This document shows, in pieces, positions 1-8,730 of a DNA stretch of 29,231 bases (positions within the stretch are counted from its first letter, which is position 1; the number at the start of each line of letters is the position of its first letter). This stretch comes from JACKBJ01 sp964549495 (GTDB lineage: Bacteria > Chloroflexota > Anaerolineae > Epilineales > Epilineaceae). The notes under the pieces were generated by a model. It made no database searches, was not told the DNA's origin, and saw only the letters and a list, made by a program, of their open reading frames with translations. Where the stretch lies: contig CAZJWJ010000066.1 in NCBI GenBank assembly GCA_964549495.1, positions 1 through 29,231 on the forward strand, written 5' to 3'. The position numbers and the translations under genes are program-made.

Positions 1-5
1 GGCTC

Positions 6-557
6 GTCCCAATAGCACCGACGCGCCACCTGGGAGAGAAACTCGGCGTACTTCGCCCGGACCCTGGCGGCCTCGGCCGGTCCCAATAGCACCGACGCCC
101 CAAGTGGGATGGAAACGTTCCCAGTCAGCCTTCTCCGCGCCGCCCATTCCATAGTCCCAATAGCACCGACGCCCCAAGTGGGATGGAAACCCATTCGGTC
201 GCCTTCGAGTTCGTCGTAGGCTTGTAAAGTCCCAATAGCACCGACGCCCCAAGTGGGATGGAAACTAGGTTCGCCCGGCTCTTGCGGTAGCCAGAAGAAC
301 GTCCCAATAGCACCGACGCCCCAAGTGGGATGGAAACTCGGCTAAACCCTGCTCTTCGTAACGCTCTCTCTTGTCCCAATAGCACCGACGCCCCAAGTGG
401 GATGGAAACGACTCGATCCGCAGCCGGGCAAAGCCTCCATATACTGGTCCCAATAGCACCGACGCCCCAAGTGGGATGGAAACCAGCGCCACTCCGTTCC
501 GACCCAAACGCAACCAACCGGTCCCAATAGCACCGACGCCCCAAGTGGGATGAACAC
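6..557 (+). CRISPR. CRISPR array, 8 repeats and 7 spacers
   Basis: Repeats of 37 nt start at 6, 80, 154, 229, 301, 373, 447 and 521. Each begins GTCCCAATAGC and ends GGGATGGAAAC. Spacers are 35-38 nt and all different. The six central repeats are identical. The repeat at 6 carries about five changes in its 3' half, and the repeat at 521 loses the consensus in its last six or so bases. The GGAAAC 3' end resembles the 5' handle of type I/III crRNAs, so transcription is most likely on the plus strand and the repeat at 521 is the leader-distal end. The outer TCCCA/TGGGA of each repeat can pair. No cas gene is present, and the leader would lie before base 1. The array may continue to the left. Confidence 0.97.
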
Positions 558-943
558 CCTTTGGGAAGCACCGAGGTGGAGTCAACTGGGTCCCTCGAAG
601 GTCGCCGACTGCGATCAAGCAGCAGCAACCATCTAGGCGACAGAGTATGAGGTTTGACGTGCAGAGACATGGGGATTACACTCGCACGGAAGCGAGGAGA
701 AGCAACCCGATCACGGTGCCGGGCAGGGAGTCGTCATTCTAGGCGAACGATCAATCGGGACCTCGAATCCCATTGTTCAGCCGCGAGACTGTGGGACGCT
801 CGTGCATACGTCATCACCTTGACCGTTCGGGGAGGTGGATCCGCCGGTGGACACGATCGTGGAGTCTGGCCAGCGGCCACATGAAGTAACACGGGCTTGG
901 TGGTCGTACCGGCTCTCGGTGTATTACGAGGGGGGATATCTTA
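558..943. other. Intergenic region after the CRISPR array, no gene seen
   Basis: About 385 bases separate the last, degraded CRISPR repeat from the first convincing gene. Short open frames exist on both strands but are arginine-rich and low in hydrophobic order, as expected for non-coding GC-rich DNA. No further repeat copy, tRNA or clear hairpin terminator was seen. The promoter of the membrane protein gene at 944 probably lies near the right end, but no convincing -35/-10 pair could be picked out. Confidence 0.5.
929..936 (+). promoter_or_regulatory. Shine-Dalgarno sequence for the gene at 944
   Basis: A GA(G)6-type purine run lies about seven bases before the ATG at 944. It supports that start over other codons in the region. 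Confidence 0.6.
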
Positions 944-1597
944 ATGAAAAGATCGCTCGGTTCTCCATTGAAGCTCATGACCGCGATCTTCTCTGGTGCG
1001 TTCTGGACGCTCGATTTCGTCGGCCTCGCGATGATGGTGCGAGAGGTATATGTCGCGAGGCAACTACCTCCCTTCGATGTTGCGCTGGCCCAGATCATCA
1101 TGCTGTCCGTGTTCTTCTTCTTCGGGACCGGACTCTACGTCTGGCTCAACAACGACAATGAGCCCTTGACGCGCCTCGTTCTCGTCTTCAGCTGGGCCTA
1201 CTTGATCTTGTCAAGTCTGATTCTGATCGGGATGTCATACCACTTCATGACCCGAGGCATCTACAGCGTCAGCGATCGCCTGGGGCATATCAGCCTCATC
1301 ATGATCATGGCGCTGCTTGCCTACGTCATGGCAGACATCACGGACCAGCACTCTCCATATTTCGCATGCCCCTTCATGCTGGTCGCCCTGGTTCAGGCCA
1401 TCATCTGGACATATGTGGCGTTCTATCGGGATTCCCAACGCCCCAGCCACGAGCTGGCAGGAGACCTGCTCGTCATTGGAGTCGTCGGCCTGATGGTCGT
1501 GTTCTTCTACGATCCGGATCTTGTGATTTCGCGGGTGTCAGCCTGGAAAAAGCGCCTGCCCAACTGGGCTCGCCTGCCTTCTGGGTCACGCGGCTAA
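944..1597 (+). CDS. Six-TM integral membrane protein, function unknown
   Basis: The 217-residue product is mostly hydrophobic. About six membrane segments can be read, near residues 12-33, 46-68, 76-98, 113-131, 140-160 and 171-189, followed by a short basic C-terminal tail (WKKRLPNWAR...). A purine-rich Shine-Dalgarno run precedes the ATG. No catalytic or binding motif is recognised. It is followed 90 bases later by another small membrane protein gene on the same strand, so the two may be cotranscribed. Both sit between the CRISPR array and the convergent tubulin operon. A role as a membrane partner or a superinfection- or CRISPR-associated membrane protein is possible but not shown by the sequence. 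Confidence 0.8.
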   Translation: MKRSLGSPLKLMTAIFSGAFWTLDFVGLAMMVREVYVARQLPPFDVALAQIIMLSVFFFFGTGLYVWLNNDNEPLTRLVLVFSWAYLILSSLILIGMSYHFMTRGIYSVSDRLGHISLIMIMALLAYVMADITDQHSPYFACPFMLVALVQAIIWTYVAFYRDSQRPSHELAGDLLVIGVVGLMVVFFYDPDLVISRVSAWKKRLPNWARLPSGSRG

Positions 1598-1674
1598 GCG
1601 TGCAGTTCAGCGCCTCGTACCTCCGAGCTCTTCCATCGACGGCCCACCCCATGGCCAACGCAAGTCGCACCTTC

Positions 1675-1679
1675 AGGAG
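1675..1679 (+). promoter_or_regulatory. AGGAG ribosome binding site deciding the start at 1688
   Basis: AGGAG lies eight bases before the ATG at 1688. A second ATG at 1683 is in another frame and too close to be used. This supports 1688 over the in-frame internal Met further on. Confidence 0.75.
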
Positions 1680-1687
1680 CACATGGC

Positions 1688-2095
1688 ATGTCCGATCGAC
1701 CCAATTCCACCGATCTGTCTCGCAAGGACCGAATGCCCGACACACGCGCCGCCGTCAACATCGCCAACATCGAAAGCAAAGATCCCGGAATCGCCTTCTT
1801 TGCCGAGTTCTTGGGCGGCCTCATCGGGCTCCTTGGACTCGGCTACTTCTACGCTGGGTTCATCAAACTTGGCGTCATCCGGCTCATCGGCTTCTGGCTC
1901 CTCTCGGGCGTCATCTGGGGAGCGTTTCTCATATTCGTCAAGCTCACGCTCCTCACCGGCCTGTGTTTGTTCTTCGTGCCACTCACACTGCACATCGGCG
2001 CCATCTATCTCTCGGCCTCGGATCTGCGCAAGACCTTGGAGGCTGCGCAACGGCACCTGCGCAATCACAGGAGCGACGAGCGCGAGGATCGTTAG
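1688..2095 (+). CDS. Small membrane protein, weakly TM2-like
   Basis: The 135-residue protein has a polar N-terminus of about 33 residues, then hydrophobic stretches near 36-56, 60-85 and 88-110, and a charged tail rich in Arg, Asp and Glu. The order GLIGLLGLGYFYAGFIKLG recalls TM2-domain proteins, in which a Gly-rich helix is followed by an aromatic-Gly turn, but the match is weak and the usual polar DRFY-type turn is not clear. An AGGAG box gives a good start. It ends 27 bases before the convergent stop codon of the large minus-strand operon. It probably forms a pair with the six-TM gene upstream. No specific function can be assigned. Confidence 0.78.
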   Translation: MSDRPNSTDLSRKDRMPDTRAAVNIANIESKDPGIAFFAEFLGGLIGLLGLGYFYAGFIKLGVIRLIGFWLLSGVIWGAFLIFVKLTLLTGLCLFFVPLTLHIGAIYLSASDLRKTLEAAQRHLRNHRSDEREDR

Positions 2096-2122
2096 CCCGC
2101 CGGGCGCGAGCAACGGTCAGAC

Positions 2123-5100
2123 TTAGACGTCCGCGTCATCTTCTTCCCTGATGTCGTCGTGCTCCATCGAGCCCTCGAGGGCTCTCCCATACAGACCGAA
2201 TGCCTGCAAGGCCTCGGTCACGGAGAACGGAAAGTCGCGGATCCGTTCATCTCGCGACCGCGGTGCGACTCCATGCCGTGACGCATCGAAGTCCTTGCCG
2301 TGTTCGAGCCACAAGAAGAGTCCGCGTTCGCCGAAGGCGCTTTCGATGCGTTCGATCAGAACATAGCCTGTCTTGTACTCGTTCCATGGCTGGCCATCAT
2401 CCGGCAACGAAGCAGGGCCGCGACCCGTCAGCTCACGATACACATGATCGGACCAACGAGCATGACCCTCGATGACGAGCTTGCCTTCATAGTATTGTTG
2501 CACCTCGTCTCCATGAATGTGCTCCGAAGTGTGAAACTTACCGGACTTGAACTGCCAATTGTGCGCGTACTCGTGAACGATCGTGGTTCGTGTCTCCAAC
2601 ACGTCTCGATTTCTCTTCATCAGCACCTCATTGCGAGCCGAGAAGTACAGTCCCACGACATGATCACCAAAAATGCTATCGTCGCCCCATGAAGCGGGCG
2701 CCACCAAAGGTGCCATCTCGCCCAAGGGCATGTATCGACCAAACAATCGCTCCCAGACCCCATCCTGGTACTTTCGCTGCGCGGTCCCTACGATCTCGCG
2801 CACGGCCGACTCGAGCTCCGACTCCCGCATGACCCGTGATCGCATTCGACCATCGCGAATGAAGGGTCCGGAATAACGCTCCCAGCGCGGCTTGGTACCA
2901 AGCAACTCGCAAACCAACACATACGCGCCCCATCGGGACACGATGTCCGAAGGTTGCCACACTCGCCGCGCCTTCTCGGACTCGGCCGCGTTCGCGTAGC
3001 CCAGTCCACCACAACAAGCGGGACACCCGTCAGTACAGTTGCAGCTCTCGAGCATCTCGCGAATCCAGGGCAGCACGTCGTCGAGCAAGTCGGTGCGGCA
3101 CAGAAAATCCAGCTGAGGATCGTCGCGGAGTTCGTCGGCATAGCGTCGGCGCACGACGATCCTCCAGGGCACGAGCACCAGTCGGTTGTCCTCTGACTCC
3201 TCGAGTTCGACCGATGGATCAGGCTTGTCTTCACGCCCAGACTCTTCATCGTCCGAACTCTGCTCTGCCCGACTTGCATGCGTGGCAACCGCTTCGACAA
3301 CTTCGATCGCGTACTCCCTCTCGAATCGTAGAAAGGTCCGGCGGAGGTACAGCCCGATCATTCGAGCCAGTCCCTGTACCGCGGCGCGTTCGGATGCTGC
3401 GGTCCGCCACGATGCGTCCGACTCGGAGCTCGATTCGTCCCCTATGTCTTCGTTCTTGGCATCCATGACCAAGTACAAATGCACGGCGGCGCATCGATAG
3501 CTTCGGTGCGGCACCCTCCCCCCACTTGGAAGGGTACGTGCCATCCGCACGTGCGCGGGATCCTCCTCGAGCCGTTCATCGGTTGCGACGACATCACGGA
3601 ATCGCTCTTCGGCGGTAACCTCCCAGAGCCCACCGACCACGTGCAGCGACGGTTCGTGGCTGGCGCGGATCGGGTAGAGAGGATGCAGCGCGGCTTCCAG
3701 CCCATCGGCGGCCCCGTCATCCCCCGCCATGGCCGAAGCGACAGCGCTCACCAGTGGATCTCGATCTTGTTCCGCAATCGGCGGCCGAGAATCATCGGAC
3801 TCGAGTCCAATGGCTGGCGCGGCGACAGGTTCGGGTAGGTGCTCGGCGATCACCCGGAAGTAGCTGCGGAGGCGTCGTCGGTCGATCTGTCGCGCATCAC
3901 TGGCCGTGGGCTGGCGCAACTCGATCTGACCAAGGCGCCGAAGCCAAGTTCCATCCATCCCCGCCTCGGAAGAAGTGGGATCGGGCCGCGGCCCGATGAC
4001 TTCGAGGGTGTTGGGCGGATACCGCAAGAACGCACCAGGATAGAGATCGACGAAGAGTCGATGCGCATCGACCTCGCCAGTGATCTCTCGTCGTTCCGAA
4101 AAGCTTCCGGCCATGGCAGTCGAATCGTAGACGGAATAGACCTCGTTGGATGTGCACCCCCAGGGAACTTGCCAATGCTCGGCCGAAATGCCCTTACCCA
4201 CCGATCTCAGGAAGGGCCGTTCCTCTGGTCGCCGGCTGCCAGGCCCGCGATGAAAGGCCGTCACCGGCGCGAGATGTCCAAGAGCAATCCAGCTTCCGAT
4301 CAGTTCCCTGGCCTCCTGGCTGGGGAACACTTCCGGTAAGCGCCACGCTGGAAGCAGCAGGTCGGAAAACTGCTCCAGCGTCGCTGCAAGCTCACTTGCG
4401 ATCACGGCCGCGGCATGGTCTGGCAGGAGCACGCTCGGTAACTCCGCCAGGTGTTCGATGTCCAAGGGATCCCAGTCGAGCCCGGCCATGGTGTGCATGC
4501 TCGATGTGTCATCCGGACTGCCGTCGCTGAGCAACAGCAGGATCCCGTCCTTGGCCAAGGCGCCACGCAGGCTCATCACTAATCGGCCGGGATGGGCGCC
4601 GATGCCAAGGCTGATCAGCACGTCGAAGGACCGTGCCATGTGCGAGGCTACCTCGGCACGCGAAAGGAAGCTCAACTCGGTATCGAAGTGGAGCACTCCA
4701 ACCTCGAAGGGGTGTTCACCCTTGATCCGCTCGAGCACGGACGCCGCCAGGAAGGTACGAGCCTCCGGACCCAGCACGGGACCGGTGTCGATGACCCCGA
4801 TCTTCATCGGCCGTATCTCGGGAACATCCCGTGCCTTCTCGTAGACCTGCTGCGCTTCGATGGCGAGTTCGGACAACACTGCGACACATTCGTCGACGAA
4901 AGGTTCGCGCACGAAGAACGGAACTGGAGCATCGAAGTCTTCGAGTTCGCGCGGAGTCTCCCATCCGACGACCGTCACCGATTCCCCCCAGAGATCGAAG
5001 TGCAGCACGGAGCAATCGCTGTTGTTCAACAACCACTTGGCCAGCTGAGCCGCGTTGTCGATGGGGGATACCAGCACGATGAAGGTCACGTCGCGGCCAA

Positions 5101-6370
5101 GCAGCTCGGCCGCAAGGCGCAGCCGCGCGATCGCCATCCGGAGGCGGATGAGCTCTTCCCGACTCATCTGTTCGGGTTGGTCGATCACGACATAGCGAAG
5201 GCGCTGCACGAAGCCCAGGGCGTCCGCTCGTACGGATCGCAATAGCCGCTCGGTGAGCACACGCACATCGGTGAAAATGACGGACGGCTGCCGATCCCAG
5301 GCGAGGACGGCGTCCATGTCATCGGACCGCAACACTTGCAGACGGTTTCTCAGCGCAGCATCACCCTCGACCCACCGCCGCAGCTGGTCGGCCGCATTGC
5401 GCGCCTCGCCTTGGAACTCCTTGTCCATCTTGCTGTCCGCACGTTCACCGATCTCGGCCGACACGCAGTAGACCGTGCCCTCACGCCCGATCATCGCCCC
5501 GAGTGTCATCAGGTTGACCAATGTCGAGCGCCCACTTCCCGACCAACCATGCAGAACGAAATCAGCCCGTCTGGCGATGCCCGCCTCCTCCGCATCCAGC
5601 AAGGCGCGCAGCGCCACCGACTGCTGTCGGGTGAGGAACCGAACTTCGGTTCTCGGAAGCCAATCCTCCAACATGGGATAGCGACCCAACAAGTCGTCGA
5701 GACCGCTCCCCTTGACGATCGGGCGCCCATCGAGCGAACGTTCGAAGCGATCTTGTCGCCGATACACATTGGACTCGCGAAGGCTCTCGAGCAGGTCCTT
5801 ACCGGTTGGCCGCCGAAGCTGCGCAGCCTCCACGGGTTCGTCGCGCGGCACCTCATCGAGCAGTATGGGAGGTCGAGCTGCAACCGCCAAGGCAAACCCG
5901 TCGAGCGCGAATCCGATACCGGCCATGGCCGCGACCGGAGCCGGCCAAGGAATGGGCAAGGCGGAAATGACCGCCAGCACCGTACCGATCCCTCCGAGCA
6001 AGATCGCCGTCGATCGCGGCGCATGCGTGAGGATCCTCATCATACGGATCCAGCGATCCGCATCGACATGCTCCGTCACCCATCTCCTTCGCTCAGAGTC
6101 GATCTTGGCCACCAACTCGTTGCGGTCTTGTCCTTCGTCACCCGGAAGAACGACCAGCCAACGCAATGCGGCCAGGAACATCGTCGTCAAGACACCGGCC
6201 AAGGCTGCCGTCATCCCGGCGAGCACGGGATTGGCGATCGCGCTGAACAAGGGAATCGTGCCCAGGAGTGATGGGATCGTCATGACGACGGCTGCTATCA
6301 GCCCGGCAAATAGCATGCTGCAACCAATCAACTTGAGCCAGATCACGCGGCGCACGGTCTGGGATGTCAT
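2123..6370 (-). CDS. Membrane-anchored helicase-like/DUF1998-like protein fused to an HExxH zincin
   Basis: This 1415-residue protein begins with four or so membrane segments (about 10-35, 40-72, 118-140, 143-165). A helicase-like module follows: a QQ motif at 249-250, a Walker A-like GWSGSGRST at 275-283, VVIDQPEQ at 394-401 in place of a DExH box, LVSP near 433, and a degenerate second lobe around 560-620 (FDVLISLGIG...LLLLS). Near 1091-1120 a Cys cluster (C1091, then CNCTDGCPACC at 1110-1120) matches the zinc-binding end of DUF1998 proteins such as MrfA and DrmB. The C-terminus holds HEYAH at 1266-1270 and EGHARW from 1301, a gluzincin-like arrangement. It is the last gene of the operon; its ATG overlaps the preceding stop (ATGA). 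The domain calls are by eye; the fusion itself is clear because the frame is continuous. Confidence 0.85.
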   Translation of the reverse strand: MTSQTVRRVIWLKLIGCSMLFAGLIAAVVMTIPSLLGTIPLFSAIANPVLAGMTAALAGVLTTMFLAALRWLVVLPGDEGQDRNELVAKIDSERRRWVTEHVDADRWIRMMRILTHAPRSTAILLGGIGTVLAVISALPIPWPAPVAAMAGIGFALDGFALAVAARPPILLDEVPRDEPVEAAQLRRPTGKDLLESLRESNVYRRQDRFERSLDGRPIVKGSGLDDLLGRYPMLEDWLPRTEVRFLTRQQSVALRALLDAEEAGIARRADFVLHGWSGSGRSTLVNLMTLGAMIGREGTVYCVSAEIGERADSKMDKEFQGEARNAADQLRRWVEGDAALRNRLQVLRSDDMDAVLAWDRQPSVIFTDVRVLTERLLRSVRADALGFVQRLRYVVIDQPEQMSREELIRLRMAIARLRLAAELLGRDVTFIVLVSPIDNAAQLAKWLLNNSDCSVLHFDLWGESVTVVGWETPRELEDFDAPVPFFVREPFVDECVAVLSELAIEAQQVYEKARDVPEIRPMKIGVIDTGPVLGPEARTFLAASVLERIKGEHPFEVGVLHFDTELSFLSRAEVASHMARSFDVLISLGIGAHPGRLVMSLRGALAKDGILLLLSDGSPDDTSSMHTMAGLDWDPLDIEHLAELPSVLLPDHAAAVIASELAATLEQFSDLLLPAWRLPEVFPSQEARELIGSWIALGHLAPVTAFHRGPGSRRPEERPFLRSVGKGISAEHWQVPWGCTSNEVYSVYDSTAMAGSFSERREITGEVDAHRLFVDLYPGAFLRYPPNTLEVIGPRPDPTSSEAGMDGTWLRRLGQIELRQPTASDARQIDRRRLRSYFRVIAEHLPEPVAAPAIGLESDDSRPPIAEQDRDPLVSAVASAMAGDDGAADGLEAALHPLYPIRASHEPSLHVVGGLWEVTAEERFRDVVATDERLEEDPAHVRMARTLPSGGRVPHRSYRCAAVHLYLVMDAKNEDIGDESSSESDASWRTAASERAAVQGLARMIGLYLRRTFLRFEREYAIEVVEAVATHASRAEQSSDDEESGREDKPDPSVELEESEDNRLVLVPWRIVVRRRYADELRDDPQLDFLCRTDLLDDVLPWIREMLESCNCTDGCPACCGGLGYANAAESEKARRVWQPSDIVSRWGAYVLVCELLGTKPRWERYSGPFIRDGRMRSRVMRESELESAVREIVGTAQRKYQDGVWERLFGRYMPLGEMAPLVAPASWGDDSIFGDHVVGLYFSARNEVLMKRNRDVLETRTTIVHEYAHNWQFKSGKFHTSEHIHGDEVQQYYEGKLVIEGHARWSDHVYRELTGRGPASLPDDGQPWNEYKTGYVLIERIESAFGERGLFLWLEHGKDFDASRHGVAPRSRDERIRDFPFSVTEALQAFGLYGRALEGSMEHDDIREEDDADV

Positions 6371-8721
6371 CCAGAACCTCCCCCAACCGAGGCGGAAGCA
6401 ACCCCTACCTCGATCAGACGCAGCCGTACCGCCAGCACCGAATCATCAGCCAAGCCGCGAATCGAGTCCTCGGTGTCTTGAAGCCTGATCCTAGGCTCCG
6501 GGCGATCATCCCATCGATCCGACAAGTAGCTCCCGGGATCGCGCTCGAGCTGCCCACCGCAAGCGTCGACGACGCGCTGACCTACGAACAAGTAGCTGTG
6601 ATCCCGAACACGCTGTCCCTCGGGGTCTGATGTCCCTACGTTCGAGCGCGGTGCAGACCAGCCCAGCATCGCTACCCGCCGAACCGCATTGACTAGCTGA
6701 GCGGCGTCACCCTTCTCGATCGAGCGACGCTTCCCCAGACTGATTCCATCCGCCAGCACGGCCTCGAACTGCTCGACTGTGAGCGGCCGCACCGAGCCTT
6801 CGATGGCATGTGAGGCATCGAGAACCCGTCGGTCCTCGAGAAATTCCGCCACGTCGCTTGCCGAAATCGGATCACGTTGATTTGCGACGTCGAGCGTCAC
6901 GAGCCCCCGTTTCTCGCGTTCTCCGACTTGTTCTGGACCGATGTCACGCTGGCGCACATCGAGCGTTTCTCTTCGACGAGCGGCAGCAATCCCGATGGCA
7001 TCGGCATCGCTCAACAGCCCTCGCCGCGCAATGCGGATGCTCGAGATCGCATTGCCCAGGGCAGCGAGCCGCGCCTCGTACAGGCGCTGCTTCAATAGAT
7101 CACGCACACCGCTCATGTGTTCAGGGATGCTATTGCGCACATCGCGCAGAAGTTCGTCCCAATCCGATCGATAACGCGCCCACTGCCGACCCCGACCCCA
7201 CAACATCAGGCCACCGGCAGCCACACCGATGGGGATCAGCGCAAGAGGAGCGATGACCAACGGCAAGGTCGCCAGGGACAGAGCCACCGCTACGGCCACG
7301 AACCCGAAGAACTCGGCCCACTGAGCGCCTTGGGATGGATAGTCGAGCCCCTTGCCGGCTAGCCCTCGTTCTCGCGCGATCCAGCTCGGGATCTCTTGTT
7401 CCGTGGCGGACGCACCTTGGATCATTTCGGGCAGTGGTTCGCGCTGAATCGCCTCGAGCGTTCGTTCCGCAGCCACGAGGAAGGCAAGTTGGCCCCGCAC
7501 CCGTTCACCTGGTGACTGTGCGGCTTGGGCTGTATCTCGCAGCATCTCGATCATGGCACGCCGAACCCGCCCCACGGCCTCGAGCTGATCGTCATGCGCG
7601 GCATCCAGCCCTTCCGAGAGCGCTCGTCGTTCGACCTCTTGGAGCTCCAACAGGATCTTCGGCCCGATTTCTGCCAGCACAAGTGGTGGTGCGAGTACTG
7701 GCCACTGCTCGTCGCGGAATCGCGGCCACGTCGATCGCATGGGCCCAAAGTTCTGGGGTAACAGGGTTGCACAGATCCGCTCGACATCCGCTCCGAGACT
7801 CAACGGATAGTCCGGAACACGAAGTGCGGAGCGCACGCGCTGATCGAAGGACTCCGGCAAACTCGCATCCTCGGCCTCTTCGCTCTCCTTCAGCAACCCC
7901 GTTTCATCTGATCGGGGATTCTTTGGATCTGATCGTCCCGGCGACATGAGGCGCAAGACACATCGTGCGATGCGCTCAGCATGATCCCAGTCCAAACGCG
8001 CAACGGTCGTCGTGGCGACCTGCCTGCCGGGCTGTCCTGGTTCCCGCGAAAGTAGGGGTGGTGCCCCTTGCGTACTCGACGTGACGTCAAGGGATGCTGG
8101 CAGCAACCACAAGACATCTCCGATGAGCCGATCGCGGAACTCGACCTCCCAATCTCCCCGATCGAGGCGGGTGACACTCGGAGAATGCAAGATGGGCATT
8201 GGACCGTAATCGGATACCTGAGGTCGCAGCCGCAAGACTTCATCTGGCCACTGGCTGGGGAATGCCCGGGCGAAGATCCAAGGAATGATCTGGATGCGGG
8301 AGGCAAGCGGATGACCGATCGACTGCTCTTGGTCATCGCTCGCGAGCTTCGTCACGATCCGCTCGATGGATTCGATCGCGGATCCGACTGGAGCAAGACT
8401 TTCCGCGGGATCGCTGTGGGCGGTTACCGATGCATGCACCGGCATGATGTACAAGCGTTCCTCATCCTGTCCGTCCGACCGATCGTTGCTGCCTAGATCC
8501 CAGAGTACCTCGGCGAGTGCACCCGTCAGTTCCGCATGGGCATCGAGCGCGTCTTCGGCTGCCAACGCGCGACGATCCTCATCCTCGGATTCGGCATCGA
8601 CTCGAGGTGATATGCAGCGAAACGACGTCGATAGATCCGCGCCGACCAAGGATCTAATATGCTGCGCGGCAAGGGCAGCCTGCGCTTGGGCAGCGTCGGT
8701 CGGGTACAGCAGAATGGCCAC
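6367..8721 (-). CDS. Membrane-hairpin protein of the tubulin operon, unknown family
   Basis: With a GTG start at 8721 the product has 784 residues. The frame stays open further upstream, but that part lies inside the tubulin-like gene and reads like a shadow. The N-terminus (VAILLYPTDAAQ...) looks like a cytoplasmic alpha/beta start. Two adjacent membrane segments lie at about 468-508 (FFGFVAVAVALSLATLPLVI then IAPLALIPIGVAAGGLML). Both flanks are soluble, and helical, charged stretches at about 355-430 and 515-600 may be coiled coil. No enzymatic motif was recognised. An AGGTG box four bases before GTG, a seven-base gap to the tubulin-like stop, and a 4-base ATGA overlap with the next gene indicate coupled translation. 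It may link the tubulin-like protein to the membrane. Confidence 0.82.
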   Translation of the reverse strand: MAILLYPTDAAQAQAALAAQHIRSLVGADLSTSFRCISPRVDAESEDEDRRALAAEDALDAHAELTGALAEVLWDLGSNDRSDGQDEERLYIMPVHASVTAHSDPAESLAPVGSAIESIERIVTKLASDDQEQSIGHPLASRIQIIPWIFARAFPSQWPDEVLRLRPQVSDYGPMPILHSPSVTRLDRGDWEVEFRDRLIGDVLWLLPASLDVTSSTQGAPPLLSREPGQPGRQVATTTVARLDWDHAERIARCVLRLMSPGRSDPKNPRSDETGLLKESEEAEDASLPESFDQRVRSALRVPDYPLSLGADVERICATLLPQNFGPMRSTWPRFRDEQWPVLAPPLVLAEIGPKILLELQEVERRALSEGLDAAHDDQLEAVGRVRRAMIEMLRDTAQAAQSPGERVRGQLAFLVAAERTLEAIQREPLPEMIQGASATEQEIPSWIARERGLAGKGLDYPSQGAQWAEFFGFVAVAVALSLATLPLVIAPLALIPIGVAAGGLMLWGRGRQWARYRSDWDELLRDVRNSIPEHMSGVRDLLKQRLYEARLAALGNAISSIRIARRGLLSDADAIGIAAARRRETLDVRQRDIGPEQVGEREKRGLVTLDVANQRDPISASDVAEFLEDRRVLDASHAIEGSVRPLTVEQFEAVLADGISLGKRRSIEKGDAAQLVNAVRRVAMLGWSAPRSNVGTSDPEGQRVRDHSYLFVGQRVVDACGGQLERDPGSYLSDRWDDRPEPRIRLQDTEDSIRGLADDSVLAVRLRLIEVGVASASVGGGSG

Positions 8722-8725
8722 GCTG

Positions 8726-8730
8726 CACCT
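8726..8730 (-). promoter_or_regulatory. AGGTG ribosome binding site for the GTG start at 8721
   Basis: On the minus strand AGGTG lies four bases before GTG and overlaps the stop codon of the tubulin-like gene. It decides in favour of a GTG start instead of a long overlap or an internal ATG that would remove the N-terminal strand-like segment. Confidence 0.5.

Noticed and set aside
125..670. Open frames running through the CRISPR array on both strands
   Set aside because: They encode the repeat again and again (SIPLGASVLLG, HPTWGVGAIG) and are produced by the array periodicity, not by a gene.
654..884. 76-codon plus-strand frame after the array
   Set aside because: Arg-rich, no ribosome binding site, no hydrophobic order; typical of non-coding GC-rich DNA.
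2123..6370. DISARM system (DrmA/DrmB) as an explanation for the DUF1998-like protein
   Set aside because: No methyltransferase, PLD nuclease or separate DrmA/DrmB genes are present, and the protein is membrane-anchored with altered helicase motifs and a zincin end.
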